Source of the DNA: Polytrichum commune
Taxonomy: Eukaryota > Streptophyta > Polytrichopsida > Polytrichales > Polytrichaceae
Direction of reading: 5' to 3'
Assembly: GCA_950295325.1 (NCBI GenBank)
Contig: OX485806.1
Location: forward strand, 24,800,001-24,864,000
DNA length: 64,000 nt
Shown here: one piece after another, positions 38,386 through 49,539 of the stretch
How the letters are laid out: each line of letters begins with the position of its first letter
Numbering within the stretch: position 1 is the stretch's first letter
The notes under the pieces: model-generated
What the model saw: only the letters and a program-made list of their open reading frames with translations
Database searches by the model: none
What the model was told of the DNA's origin: nothing
Position numbers and translations under genes: made by a program

Positions 38386-38674
38386 GGATTTGCCTAAATA
38401 CCCCCGACGAGCGTGGCTCGGAGGCTAGGTTCGGGAGGGGGTGGCAGGGTTGGCATAAAACATGCCCCCTATTTTTTTAATTGGGTGGGGCCTTATTTGA
38501 TCTCATAAGGGGCTCCCTAGGGTAATTTGGGGCTGCAAGACCCAAATTTAGCAAAAAAAAAACCAAAAAAAGTCACCAAGTGGCTAAAACGGGGAGGGCC
38601 AGAAAAATAAACCCCACCGAACCTGGCCTTCGAACCTGACACCTGCAATGCTCGTCGGGGGTATTTAGGGAGCC
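38386..38674. mobile_element. MULE-like MITE, 289 bp
   Basis: Inverted repeats 'cctaaatacccccgacgagc' and 'gctcgtcgggggtatttagg' lie at the ends. Both sides carry the same 11-bp sequence CCACCTTAGAC (38375-38385, 38675-38685). A 9-11 bp duplication fits Mutator-like elements. Confidence 0.75.
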
Positions 38675-39184
38675 CCACCTTAGACCACTATCGAGGAGAT
38701 TAAGATGAGGCCACAATAATATATTGGGAAGGTGGTTCGCATTAATAGATAAGAAACAGGGCTCCCAATATAAATTGGATGTTCCCCAAACTAGGCAAAC
38801 GTAATGCATTCCTACTATCCATTCAATAACAAGTGAGAATAATGCTTATCAATGCAAATGGCTTGAGTATTTCTCTCATAAACATGAGCACGTTCACTTG
38901 TGTACGCTAGTATTGCTGCCCAGAGAATAGCATCTGCCTTAACCTTTAGGGGTTAAAAAGTTTCTTTTGCCACCCTTCACTATGAAGAGAGAGGGATTTA
39001 TGGTAGACGAGCAAACCCCTCATCCATTCAACACAAAAGCCATGAAATAGTATGCAACCCGAAGTACGTTTTTTAGTTGATTTGGCATTGGAATGAGCTT
39101 TAAAGATCCCGAAGTAGTCTACTCAGGGTCATTTGAGATGAATTAGCAACAAAGTTATATGGGGTCAAGTTTCTATATTGGATA

Positions 39185-39575
39185 GATGAGAGGTACGCTC
39201 AAACCAACGATAATTCCCTCTCCTTTGTGCTTTGATATGTTTGTGAACCATGTCGTGGGTTCTATTCCCCATGCCGGCGTGGTGCTTACCACCTTAGTCC
39301 ACCCAACTATGGTGGGGGGTCCTTGGACCTTGTTGTATGAGTACCTCAAAGCCCTTTGGGGGGGTACCATGTCCGGTATCTTCAAGGCACTAGTGGCTAG
39401 CTAGGAACTTGTATAGTGTGTCACTATAGTGTCCATCCTCGAAAGGGGGAGAGTAGTATTTGTCCCAATGTCCCCTTGTCCAGTGGGCATCGGGTCATTG
39501 GCATTACGAACGGACACTTTATTCACGCCGGCCCCTTGCTTGAAAGGGGTTGGAGTTTCTATCTATCTGAACCAT
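39185..39575 (+). mobile_element. Short element with a retrotransposon-like 3' tail (possible SINE)
   Basis: 39398-39575 aligns with the 3' UTR of the 45405-57025 element: 'ctcgaaagggggagagtagt', 'cccttgtccagtgggcat', 'cgaacggacacttta', 'tttctatctatct'. The upstream part (39185-39397) does not match that element and has a near B-box, GGTTCTATTCC at 39254-39265. A tRNA-derived SINE borrowing a LINE tail would look like this, but I could not find an A box or a target duplication. It could equally be a 5'-truncated retrotransposon copy with unrelated DNA upstream. A 10-bp stem at 39528-39553 replaces the stem seen in the long element. Confidence 0.45.
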
Positions 39576-39619
39576 GTCTTAGCGTAGGTGCCACACATGA
39601 TTTGTATACAACAGAAGAG

Positions 39620-41480
39620 ATGAGTGGTGTTGAGGTTGTTGGCATGTCGTTCCCCTCCATTCTTGCCTATAACATTTGAGAACAAAAATCCCAAAGAAAA
39701 TGAGATACATGCCAACAAACCCTCCCAAAATGAACATGCGACAAATGAAAAAGGAAACAAATGTGAAATGGTGAGGGGATTACAAGTGGAAAAGGTGGGT
39801 ATGTGGGGGGTTACCCTGGGGAGTGGCATGCATGGTGCCAAGTGGGTGGCGACATGACATAAGCCCCGGGGGGGAGGGGGGGCATCATGACATGTCATAG
39901 GGGAAGCTTATGAACATGAACATGGACATACATGCGTATGGCAGGTATGCACATGCACGGATATGGGCATGGGTGTATGATCACATTGGTGTATGGGGTT
40001 GGGTGGTCTGGGATACTAATTCAAATGCATGGGTGCACTGGACCAGGAGGGCGCAAGTCCAAGCTACTTGCTTTACAATCATTGGAGTTCTTATTTGAAA
40101 TGGATTATATACTTTATTTTTCATCAAGGTTGCTTAATTTGCATCCACATTCAAATATCATATTCCGTGTAGCGCGTAAGAGCGAAGTTACCATGGATGT
40201 GACGGCGACAATTCCCATGAACTTGGCAAGAAGAACTTGCCCGCACGCCACCGACTTAACGCAAGAGAAACGGAATTGAGAACCTCAAATCCATGGTGCA
40301 CAATGTATCCCCGCATTTTGGGTTTGCAAACGTATTTGAATATAAATCAAGGGAACTACAAACACCCTATAAGTCCAAGTGTGAAGACTTCACAACACAC
40401 ATGAGATTTCGTGATGCTTTTGAGAAGTAGAAGTTTGTCAAAACCTCATGCTACACAATCCCTTGAAGTAGCTCAAGATATACATGTGTACCCAAGAGAA
40501 TGTTCAAGTTATCTCGTGGACTCGAAGGTGTTATTTAAAATTTATTTTATTTTATTGAAAAAAAAACCCCGTTTATTACGCTTACTCCAAAATTGTGAGT
40601 AAGTCCATCTCACGAGGAGCCACGATCCAGATAACTATGATTTCTTGTAGTCGAGAGTCGTGAGCTTCTTTGTAGTAGTCGAGTAACTCACCAGCTAGTT
40701 GACCTTTATAGAGCATTTGTTTTTGGGTGGGGATAATGTGCATGGCATCCTTCCCATGAATTTGAGAAAGAACGTGACCTAGGGTCTCAAAAGTTGGGAT
40801 ATTATACTATCCTCACCTACACATTCCCAAGAGTACGGGAAGAATCGGCACCTAGTTACAAGCAAAGCTGTTGAAATGGCACCCACGGGAAGAAAAAATT
40901 CAACTCTCAAGCCTAGGGAAAAACCCGACCATTTAGGGGGCATGATTGAATGTCCCCTTATACATATTTTATAGAGGCATAACATATGGTAGTAATAAAA
41001 TGACAAAGAAAAAAACATGGGATGTTGACCGGTTGTTTTGAAATTCTCCTCGTCGGTTGAAGAGAAATCCATCGTCACGCAAGGAGAGTGGAATATTGTG
41101 TGTGTAAAAGTGTGATTATTAGATTCATGTACATTGTGGTGTACGGAGATGGAAGCTAGGACATGATGGCGAGTGATGAGCGGTGAGGGTTGGGGATTCG
41201 TGGCACTCATGTATTTTCAGTGTTGAGAGTTCATTCATCTTTGCAGATGAGATGAACCACTTTAGACACTACCTTACGTCATGGCTCCTTGTCTCAAGGG
41301 TTTCAAAAATACCAAGTTTTAGTAGTTCTAAATAATCCTAGTGTAATCTAATACTCGAGGCAATAATACAAAGGGGGTTAGACATTAAAAAATAAAGCAA
41401 ATGCCTCATATAAAAGCAAGTGTGTGCATCATGCGTTGCCAACCTATCATTACTAGTCTCGTTGTTTGTAAGAAATTAAT
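39620..41480. other. Non-coding interval
   Basis: 39620-39750 is a short dispersed repeat shared with 23160-23300. Interrupted G runs occur near 39865-39880. ORFs of 60-140 codons have no recognisable motif. Confidence 0.4.
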
Positions 41481-41483
41481 ATG

Positions 41484-41866
41484 GGTGGACGTTAAATACC
41501 CCCTCACGAATTTTCGGGGTGACAAATCCGGGTTGGGAAAACCCTCTAAAGAAAATTTTGAACCCGACCAAAAAATGTTGCCCATCCCGCCCAACTTCGA
41601 AAAAAACATTGCCCTTGCATTCTTGATGGCCGCTTGACTACAAATCCCATATTGACTGCACTTCACCTTCAAGGTCTAAAATTCAATATATATATGTGCA
41701 CTTCCAATTAGTAAATAAGCAATTGATTGGGATTTCATTCCGCAAGTGAAACCATCAATGAAGAACATAATTAACTTGGAGGTCAAAAACATTACAAAAT
41801 CCTCATTAACATTGAAATTATAATTTTGTGACTTACCATTTAAAATTATCTTTGTCATTCTAATGA
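41484..41866 (+). mobile_element. Single arm of the MULE foldback family
   Basis: It starts GGTGGACGTTAAATACC and follows the left arm of 29594-30697 through 'attgcccttgcattcttg', 'gattgggatttcatt' and 'ttgtgacttaccatt'. No matching second arm is seen, so the element is truncated or its other half has decayed in the AT-rich DNA that follows. Confidence 0.75.
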
Positions 41867-43060
41867 TAGATTAGTGCAAGTGATCATAAGATAACCAAAA
41901 TGAAACAATGAAGATATAATATAAAACATATAACAAAGATACTACATAAAAATCAATTTTATTTTTTAGGTAATATACTACGAGGTATAAATAAATGGTA
42001 TGTTGTTTGGAATTAAACTTGTGAGACAATGTTATGGATGGGATATACTCAGACAATCATAAGTTTCTAACTATAGCCTATATGAATTATTGTAATATTT
42101 TATCCTTATCATATATTGTATTATCTTTAAAATTACATGGTGTATATTAATTATTTTCAGATTAAAATTTATTATATAATAATAATAATATTGAATTAAT
42201 TTGTTGAGTTCACCAATTTATCATAAGGTGATATATATTTATTATTTTGACATATTACAAATATTTTAATAATCACATCCGTGCAAAATAAATGAATTAT
42301 GAACAAAAAAATGTCTATGACAACACGTCATAATTATATGTTGCACACGTTAAGATCTTGCGATATTTATCAAGATAACCATGTGGAAGTCAAAGCCACA
42401 TTATGGCTTTGGAAACAACTCATGGGAGGTTAAAAAATAGGCTTAGAGCATCCAGGGTGCATCATTGCCCCTTGCCAACTAATTGATGTTTACAAAATAG
42501 CTAGTAGTTCACAATAGCTATGAGGGAGAAAATAAGTCTTACATGCCAACTCGGAGTAAGTAAGCTCCATCCAAGCTTCTTGATGGACTCATATGATTTT
42601 TGTTACCAGATTACTTTACTTGAGTGCCACGAATCCCCGGCCAACGGTGAGCTTCGAATATGAGATTTATTCTTACGAGTATAGGGTGTTATATTGTAGA
42701 GTTTACACTTGGTTTGGTGATTTTGACATATGTTGTGGTTCTTACAATTTCATTTTCAGCTCAAAAAGTCACATGGCTTCGTTGTAGGTGTCGGTGAGGC
42801 ATGATGAATTTGTCATTGTTGAAGACCACCTTTGCATAGAAACATGGACACACAATAAAAAGCGTTTGCAACCTTCCCATCTCCCCCAATGTTCCCCCTT
42901 TAGCACTTCTTTGGAAATGTGTCAAACTAGAGAGAGTTGGTACATGAATCAACGTACTGCATGCAAGAATAACTTTGTGAGTTGAAAATTTTGTGCAAGA
43001 GATATGAATGAACTTCAACAAGCATTTTCAAGAAGTGAGGAGGTTTTGAGGAGAAGATGT
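41867..43060. other. AT-rich non-coding interval
   Basis: 41870-42330 is very AT-rich. At 42450 'cttagagcatccagggtgca' resembles one end of a TTA-type MITE without a partner. No gene seen. Confidence 0.4.
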
Positions 43061-43061
43061 C

Positions 43062-45404
43062 TGATGAATAAATAAAATAAAATAAAATAAAATAAATAAA
43101 AGCAACGTCTGGGTTTCTTTTACCCTGACATGAATGGGAGCCCGTTCCTCTCCACCGTGATCATGTTTGACCAAGCGTCACCGTAAAGGGTACTTCCTCC
43201 CTCTCGGGAGGTGGGCTCCTTTAGTTTACTCAACGGTTCAATCCCTAGCCTCTAGGGGGGGGGGGGTCAACGGGGGGTTGTTTGTTATCTAGTTTTCTTT
43301 TGTTTAATATCAACTATGTGAGGTATTTAATGGCAATTTGGTGTAATTGTTTCATAAGCTTTTTGATATCTCTTTTAGGTATTTTAAGGTTTTCTAGTTC
43401 CTTAATTGGTTGTTCATGGATATCCCCTCTAACTCCGGCTATGATAGTGATGAGAGGGTTGACTTGCCACCCAACCGTTCTGAGTGTTTGGATGAGTGGG
43501 TTGTATTTCTCGGTTTTTTCCTTGTGTGCGGTATTTGGGAATCTGTCATGACAGTATGTGAATTCAATGAATTGTATGACGTTTGGTGGGGTTGGCGTTA
43601 GGGGAGGTTTGCTTTCGGAAGGGGCAACTAGTATGCATATATAGTATGTCTGGCATGAGCCTGGCTAGACATGTGCATGGTGTGGTATGGCATGAACATT
43701 GAAGTAACCATGTTGGGACTGTGTTGTCTTGTGGTCTGAGATTTTGGTTACTTGGATTTATAAGGGTGTAATATCTTGTATGTTTGCTTGATTGTAATGT
43801 ATGTACGATTTGGTGTATTGCGTTATTGTGTCGTGCTATACGCAATCCCTTTAAGTGTTGGTTTGAGCATATAGAGAGTAGGCGTGGCCATGTGTCTAAG
43901 GCATTATTAGGGCATAGTGTACAGTTTGGGTTTGGGTATATATTGGGCCAAAATATATGTTTACGGCGGTTACCCATGTATTGGGCGTATCGGAATTTTA
44001 GGGTTTGTGTAATTTGGGCGTCTGTTATTCGAGGGTTTTTACAGAATTGGTTGGAAAGTTTAGGATTGATTTGGTTGTTGGATGTCCATTTATCTATGTA
44101 TGTGAATTTGGATTGGGCCCACTTTAATTATTGATTTTTGTGTTCTTTGTTAACATATGTTTGTAGGTTCCGTATGGCACCCGTGTGTGTACCAATTGGG
44201 ACCCCGTTGAGCCAATATGGCGTAGTATGGGCCGTATGTATCCTAGGGGTGTTGGTGGGTTTGTCTAGGAGGGCTCCATTGTTTGTTAGCTAGTCCGCAA
44301 TTTCATTGCCTATTATTCATGTGTGTGCCCTGACTTTTTGAATTGTGATTTTGTGTTTGGACCATGTTATGTGGTTGACTATGGCGGAGATGAGTAGTTT
44401 ATCTGGGTGGTTATGTTGGGATGATGGATGTCTTATATGGTTATGTATTAGATATATACTGTTAAGGTTGTCTGTAAAGATGTGTGTTGTTGTGTTTCTT
44501 GAACTGCTATGAGGATGGTGTTTAGTTAAGCTCTAAGGATATTTTGTAGGCCTGGGAGTCTTTGTGCGATTCAAAGGTTGTTGGCGGGGCAATATACACC
44601 CGAGTTAGCTGTGTTCCCGACGTCGTTCTTGTCTGGGGGGATAAATGATCCGTCGGTGTATATGCATTGTTGGGGTTTGAATTTAAGGGGGTGGGTGTGG
44701 TATAGTTCTATTGGTAGTTGTTGTGTTGAGTGGGTGCTTTCCTGGTGTTCGTATATTGGGGCTTTATGCCATGCGTGGGATAGTTTCACTATTTTCTTAG
44801 AGGGGGTATTTTGTTGTGGGTGTATTTTGGCTTGGGTGTTATAAAGCTCAAGTATGGTGGTTGTGAGTGTGTTGGGTATTCTAGTTTTGCCTAGGGAGGG
44901 GTTTTGGTTCTGTATGCTAATTATGGTGGTGTATTGGTTTTCTAGTTGGATATTTTGGCCATTCCGTTGTAGGGTTGCATTGTATGGTGTTGGGCGGTAT
45001 GGTTGCTATTATGTGTACTTCTGCATGCGTCACTGGGAGGGGGTTTTCTTTATGATTGATTATGATGATGGTTGTGATATTGCGGTCTTCTCGGGTGGCC
45101 ATGCGGGCCCAATGGATGGATGTCATGGTAGTTTTGAGGTATGGAGGGTGGGCTAGGCCGCTACCTATCCATTTTGATGAGTGTGCGAGTCCTGTCGAGC
45201 CAAATAATACATCTCGGTTGTGTGGGGAGTTGTATTAGGTAAGTGTTATTGGGCATGTAAGGGGTGAGGAGTAGTATGAGTGTGTAATATTATATGTTTC
45301 TATTAGGACTTGTAGGGTGGAATGGTGGAGGGTTTGATGGCTATTATTTGGATTGTGTTTTTTTGGTCTTCTTTTTGGGAGGATTGTAATATATCTTTGG
45401 GTTA
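43062..45404 (-). pseudogene. Older Dualen-like retrotransposon, 3' half (piece 1 of the split element)
   Basis: Read on the minus strand from 45404 down, this is the C-terminal half of ORF2. A methyltransferase-like segment contains 'YYSSPLTCP' and 'LAHPPYLKTTMTSIHWAR' (45130-45290). RNase H follows with 'QQCIYTDGSFIPP' near 44660, then a CCHC module 'CTLCPNNALDTW' with 'RIARHN', and 'ARLMPDILY' of the restriction-like endonuclease (43564-43977). The 3' UTR follows, then a TTTTA-type tail. Frameshifts and stops are common, but the domain order equals that of 45405-57025. The piece stops exactly at the target duplication of that element and resumes at 57026. Confidence 0.9.
43066..43101 (-). 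repeat. 3' tail of the older retrotransposon, (TTTTA)n
   Basis: On the minus strand the 3' UTR ends 'gacgttgctttta' and runs into TTTTA repeats. Short simple tails are usual for non-LTR elements that prime on a nicked target. A GGGT-ACCC stem lies just before it. Confidence 0.7.
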
Positions 45405-46189
45405 AAGCTCTCTCTTCTCTCTCTTGTGGGATTCGGGATGAGGTGTTGCTAAGGGGCTCCGAAACCCTGGGGAGGTGAGTGACTGTGGAGTAGCCGCTGA
45501 GATCGGTGTGTGTGCTGCTAGGAGCTGGACTTGCAGTTACCCCGCACGCATTTGAGAACAGTTGGTCAGGGTGTTTGAAGAGGTGCTTAGAAGTGTTGGA
45601 GGGGTACGTGTGAATGCTCAGTATTAGATCCAAAAACTCAATCAGGTAGGAATGGCAGTTAGATTTCATGATTAGAGAATTCTGAAGAGCTGGGGCTCGG
45701 TTGGTAGCATTGTGATTGAAAACTCCATCCTCCTGTCTTGAATTCTCTAGATCTGAGATTAGAAGCACCACATTTGGGTGGAAGCGAAGCACCGAGGACA
45801 TAGACACACTGACACTCCCGGCCACTGCTCCGAACCAGGAACACATTGTCTAGAAAATAGATCATACATCACACAGAAGGAGCCTCCGGCTCCTTCTTTC
45901 TCTCATATACATCGCAAGCACATTCTCCCTCTTTCTTCAACCCAGCACAGACACATCCCCTATAGATCCAGTCTTTAACCTTAGTAGGTCACACAGCAAG
46001 TTAGATTTACTTGCAAGCAGGAGCAGCGATCCAAGAGCAGCGGGAGCAGAGGTCTACAACATCGATCTACACCGAGCGATAAGCGGCCCACCCCAAGTTG
46101 ACAAGACTGACCCTCACAACTCCCGGCGACATCATCAACAACTCCGAAATCAAAGATCTGACAGAGGAGAAACAACAGATCCGATCCCA
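45405..46189 (+). promoter_or_regulatory. 5' UTR / internal promoter region of the retrotransposon
   Basis: This 785-base leader is richer in G and C than the rest of the element. It starts with CT-rich DNA and contains a perfect hairpin 'aaggagcctccggctcctt' near 45880-45898. Full-length non-LTR elements must carry their promoter inside this leader. No TATA box is evident. The long minus-strand ORF across 45235-45846 is a junction artefact: only its last third is old retrotransposon sequence. Confidence 0.6.
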
Positions 46190-47932
46190 ATGGCCTTGTC
46201 GAAAGCCTTCGAAGTGGACGAAGACGTCATGGAGGTAGACTCTCCCTCTCAGAGTCTGAAAAAACTCCTAGCTGATAAGGCTAAGAACCAGCCCAAAGGA
46301 GCCGCAAGCGGGAAGAGGACCAGAGATCGTGTCGGGACATCCCCCTCCTCAACTTCCCAGCAGAGACAGTCGCCCCGAACAACAGCTCAAGGGCCGGAAC
46401 TCATCTCCAAACAGAAGCTCAAACTTTGGCTTGGGTTCGAGGCTATGGAAAAGCTTGCAGCAGAGCAAGGACTAGACGAGCTGTTCACTGACGAAACCAT
46501 CGCTGATAGAGTCACCAGAGGCATCCCCCGCAAAGAAGCAGAAGAACTAGAAAACGTAAGCATTTCCTACCCCAGAGTGCCGCAGATACTTTATCCCGGT
46601 GAGAGAAATGATGGACCCCCTGGGCAGCACCTTAACCTTACTCAACTCCCATCTGAGATTGAAACTGACCCTATCTCTTGCATGTCTTTGGACTTCCAAA
46701 TTGCCATTCATTTTCAGCTCCCTAACAACCCCCTCTTCCATAATCATGTAAAGGAGCTTGTTAAGAAAAGATTGAATACTATGCAAATTCCATTAGGCAC
46801 CAACCTTATTGAACCCATTTCAGTTTTATGCATGAGTATTAAGAGGGGTGGGGAAAAGGGAGTATGGGCTGGAATAGTCAAACTTCACCTCCTTCATCCC
46901 GAAACTGATGGAGTTGCCCTACTCACAGGCCTTAGACCCTTCATTCTCCACCTTGAGCCCCACTCAAATATTGGAAGCCTTGGTAAGGTGTGTAAATCAT
47001 ATCACTCAATTGCTCGAAACAACAACCTCTCCATCAAAATCTCTAATGACACATTGATTGGAGTGTCATCCCATGCCCTCTTTCTTGATATACTAGAAAG
47101 TAGTTTTAGAAGAGGCCATGATTTTGAGATAGTAGAGGTGCAAAAGAGCACCCCTAATAACCATGCTTACATTGTTGCTCCCTCCCCCCACCAAGCCAAG
47201 AAAATCCAAACCCTCCAAGTATCAACACATCAACTAATCCTTGAAGGCCAAGTGAAGAAAGGCCCCTCTCTCACCTTAGAGCAAAAGGTAAAGAAAGAAG
47301 CTCTTACCCTCACCTTCTACAACCTCCCCATCTTGATGAATATTGATGATACTTCTCTTGAAATTTGCAAAATTTTGGGAACCAAAAATGTTGTATCTAT
47401 TTGGTTCCACAAACAAGATGGCTTGAGACATAATGGAAGTGCAAATGTGGAATGCCTTAACCCCATTGTGTATAGGAAATTCGTAGGGAAAGAAGCAAAA
47501 ATCGGAGCTTACCATGTGGAAATTACCCCACACCGTCGAAGTCTTGAAGGTAATGAAAAACCCTCCAAAGAATTACTGGTCAAATTTGGTTTTGAAGATA
47601 CTAACATTTGTTTGGTAAACACAATTGAAGCAATCCAAAACCAAAGCCAAGGGGAAGCAAGTGCAACAAAGGGAGATGTTTTTATCATCATGAAGGAGGC
47701 AATTGAAGAAGGTAACAAAAAACTCAAAACCGAATTACACAAAGACATGAAGGATTTGAAAGATGATATAGTAAAAGAGGCCCACATCTACGCGGATGAA
47801 ATCAATGATAAATTGAAAAAGCAAATGAGGGACATCCAAAGCACTTTGACCTTGGCACTTACAGGAATGCAACAAATTACTGGCTTGGTAAGCCCGAACC
47901 TTATGCTAAACGACCAGCCAAATGTGGATTGA
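46190..47932 (+). CDS. ORF1 protein: RRM-like RNA-binding and coiled-coil protein
   Basis: 580 codons, intact. ORF1 proteins of non-LTR elements bind the element RNA and form the ribonucleoprotein that is reverse-transcribed. The first ~75 residues are basic and disordered ('GKRTRDRVGTSPSS'). Residues about 365-450 read like an RRM: 'LTFYNLP' as RNP2-like strand, a helix 'DDTSLEICKILG', and 'GSANVECL' as RNP1-like strand. An earlier segment (about 160-265) may be a second, diverged RRM. Residues about 500-560 are a charged heptad-rich coiled coil ('KDMKDLKDDIVKEAHIYADE') likely to oligomerise. No CCHC knuckle is seen. The ATG at 46190 follows a long leader and is the first in this frame with coding character. 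The stop overlaps the start of ORF2. Unlike ORF2 it is not G-poor at its 5' end. Confidence 0.85.
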   Translation: MALSKAFEVDEDVMEVDSPSQSLKKLLADKAKNQPKGAASGKRTRDRVGTSPSSTSQQRQSPRTTAQGPELISKQKLKLWLGFEAMEKLAAEQGLDELFTDETIADRVTRGIPRKEAEELENVSISYPRVPQILYPGERNDGPPGQHLNLTQLPSEIETDPISCMSLDFQIAIHFQLPNNPLFHNHVKELVKKRLNTMQIPLGTNLIEPISVLCMSIKRGGEKGVWAGIVKLHLLHPETDGVALLTGLRPFILHLEPHSNIGSLGKVCKSYHSIARNNNLSIKISNDTLIGVSSHALFLDILESSFRRGHDFEIVEVQKSTPNNHAYIVAPSPHQAKKIQTLQVSTHQLILEGQVKKGPSLTLEQKVKKEALTLTFYNLPILMNIDDTSLEICKILGTKNVVSIWFHKQDGLRHNGSANVECLNPIVYRKFVGKEAKIGAYHVEITPHRRSLEGNEKPSKELLVKFGFEDTNICLVNTIEAIQNQSQGEASATKGDVFIIMKEAIEEGNKKLKTELHKDMKDLKDDIVKEAHIYADEINDKLKKQMRDIQSTLTLALTGMQQITGLVSPNLMLNDQPNVD

Positions 47933-47933
47933 C
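47927..47933 (+). promoter_or_regulatory. ORF1/ORF2 overlap, possible reinitiation site
   Basis: ORF1 ends GAT TGA, and the next open frame begins within the same bases (ATTGAC), shifted by one base. No ATG starts the downstream frame here. TTG at 47929 is the first possible near-cognate codon. Some non-LTR elements translate ORF2 by termination-reinitiation at overlapping stop/start codons. A -1 slip is the alternative. Confidence 0.4.
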
Positions 47934-49539
47934 CACAAATCGCCGAGGCAAAAAGTATTTATTGCAATACTCCACTGTATACATACACGTATACAGATAT
48001 AATATTATACACAGAATACATACTAGAATAAATACTAAATACCACAATACTACACATGGTATTCTTCAATGTCCAAAATACTATTTGAAAAACAAATACA
48101 AATTCTGTACCTCATACCTGTACAAACTCCATCAAAAAAAGACCCAACCAAAATACAGTACCCATCCAAAATACAATATCTACTCAAAATACAGTTTCCA
48201 TCCAAAATACAGTTTCCATCCAAAATACAGTTCCCATTCAAAATACAGTACCCATCCAAAATACAATACCCACCCAAAACATAGTACTAACCCAAAATAT
48301 AATACCTACCGGCCTCGCCACATAACTAATTACAAACACCACTTCACAAACAATTGGAAACCTAACTCAATACCAAATCAAATACCTAAAAACTATGCAA
48401 AACCACACCCCTTACCCAAACAACAAGAAAACATAATACCCACCCTACCCAACATTTTCTCTACAACAAAACTTGCACTCATTAAATATCAAAAACTAAA
48501 TAAGAAAAAACCAAAAATACGTCACTTATATGGATACTACTTCACTACATCAAGCACATCAAGTATGTATCAAAAATCTACCCACAAACCAAATTACACT
48601 AATCACCCATACAATAACAACTACCCAAAATACACTTTCCGAACAAAATACAACACCCTCCCAAAATATACCTCTCATCCAAAACACAAAACACAAAGGC
48701 CTCACCCAAAATACAGATATTACCCAAGAAATGAATGCCACCCAAAATACAAAGCATACCCAAAACATAGCTTATATCCAAAACAAAGACCACATCCAAA
48801 ACTCAAACTCCATCATAAACACCCCCCCCATCCAAACCTTAACCTCCATCCAAAAATTTGCTTCCAAGCAAAACTCTACTTCCACTCAAAATATAAGATT
48901 CATCAAATAAACAAAATGGCCTCGGCCTACCAACCTCGCCACAAAACAAAGTACCGATATAACTCCACAAGCAAGAGGAAGCCTCACATAACACACACCC
49001 TACCCAACCATTCTACCACAACTAAAAACGAACACATAAAATACCAAAAAACAAACAAAAAGCCACAAATAATCAACTCCCACCCAAACCTCAAACCCTA
49101 TCCAACACTCCACTGCAAAGTAAAACTCAACTTTCACTCAGAACACAAAATCTGCCCCAAAAACCAACCAACCTCAGCCTACCAGCCTCACCACAAAACT
49201 ATTAATAAATACCACCCCACAAACAAATGGAAACCTAACAAAACAACAAACCACACACCTAAAGACAACACATACACACACTTTTCATCCATACATTTAG
49301 GAAACATAATAGCCAATCCCTCTACCGTACCCAAACTCGTACCCATAAAACACCAAAAAGCAAATAAAAATAAATCAAAAACACTCAACCCATACCCATA
49401 CCAAAACCTCAAACCACACCCAAAACTTTGCCTCACAGCACAACCTCACTTCCACACAAAACACAAAATTTCACCCAAAAGCAAATGGCCTCGGCCTACC
49501 GGCCTCGCCATAAAACTAATAACAAATACCACTTCATAA
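47929..49539 (+). CDS. ORF2 N-terminal repetitive region (upstream of the 2A motif)
   Basis: 536 codons without a stop, extremely rich in Lys, His, Tyr, Pro, Asn and Thr and poor in Gly, Asp and Glu. Two repeat levels are visible. (1) Hexapeptides of the type 'HPKYSF', encoded by 18-bp units, in two blocks (about 48140-48300 and 48600-48900). (2) A module beginning 'SAYQPRHKT...NKWKP' and ending 'IKYQKTNKKKPKI', seen at about 48301, 48916, 49168 and, in the next frame, 49486. No known domain is recognised. It lies before the ribosome-skipping motif, so it would be released as a separate basic protein, possibly nucleic-acid binding. The frame is lost near 49480, where the fourth module continues in another frame. 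Confidence 0.7.
   Translation: MTTNRRGKKYLLQYSTVYIHVYRYNIIHRIHTRINTKYHNTTHGILQCPKYYLKNKYKFCTSYLYKLHQKKTQPKYSTHPKYNIYSKYSFHPKYSFHPKYSSHSKYSTHPKYNTHPKHSTNPKYNTYRPRHITNYKHHFTNNWKPNSIPNQIPKNYAKPHPLPKQQENIIPTLPNIFSTTKLALIKYQKLNKKKPKIRHLYGYYFTTSSTSSMYQKSTHKPNYTNHPYNNNYPKYTFRTKYNTLPKYTSHPKHKTQRPHPKYRYYPRNECHPKYKAYPKHSLYPKQRPHPKLKLHHKHPPHPNLNLHPKICFQAKLYFHSKYKIHQINKMASAYQPRHKTKYRYNSTSKRKPHITHTLPNHSTTTKNEHIKYQKTNKKPQIINSHPNLKPYPTLHCKVKLNFHSEHKICPKNQPTSAYQPHHKTINKYHPTNKWKPNKTTNHTPKDNTYTHFSSIHLGNIIANPSTVPKLVPIKHQKANKNKSKTLNPYPYQNLKPHPKLCLTAQPHFHTKHKISPKSKWPRPTGLAIKLITNTTS

Noticed and set aside
39254..39265. B-box-like GGTTCTATTCC as part of a tRNA gene
   Set aside because: No cloverleaf, acceptor stem or A box could be drawn around it. 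Kept only as weak support for a SINE.
45235..45846. 203-codon minus-strand ORF upstream of ORF1
   Set aside because: It crosses the retrotransposon insertion boundary at 45404. The C-terminal part is old retrotransposon sequence and the rest is the antisense of the younger element's leader.
48050..48910. Alternative-frame and antisense ORFs with periodic peptides over 48.0-48.9 kb
   Set aside because: An 18-bp repeat keeps all frames open. Only the frame continuous with the modules before the 2A motif is credible.
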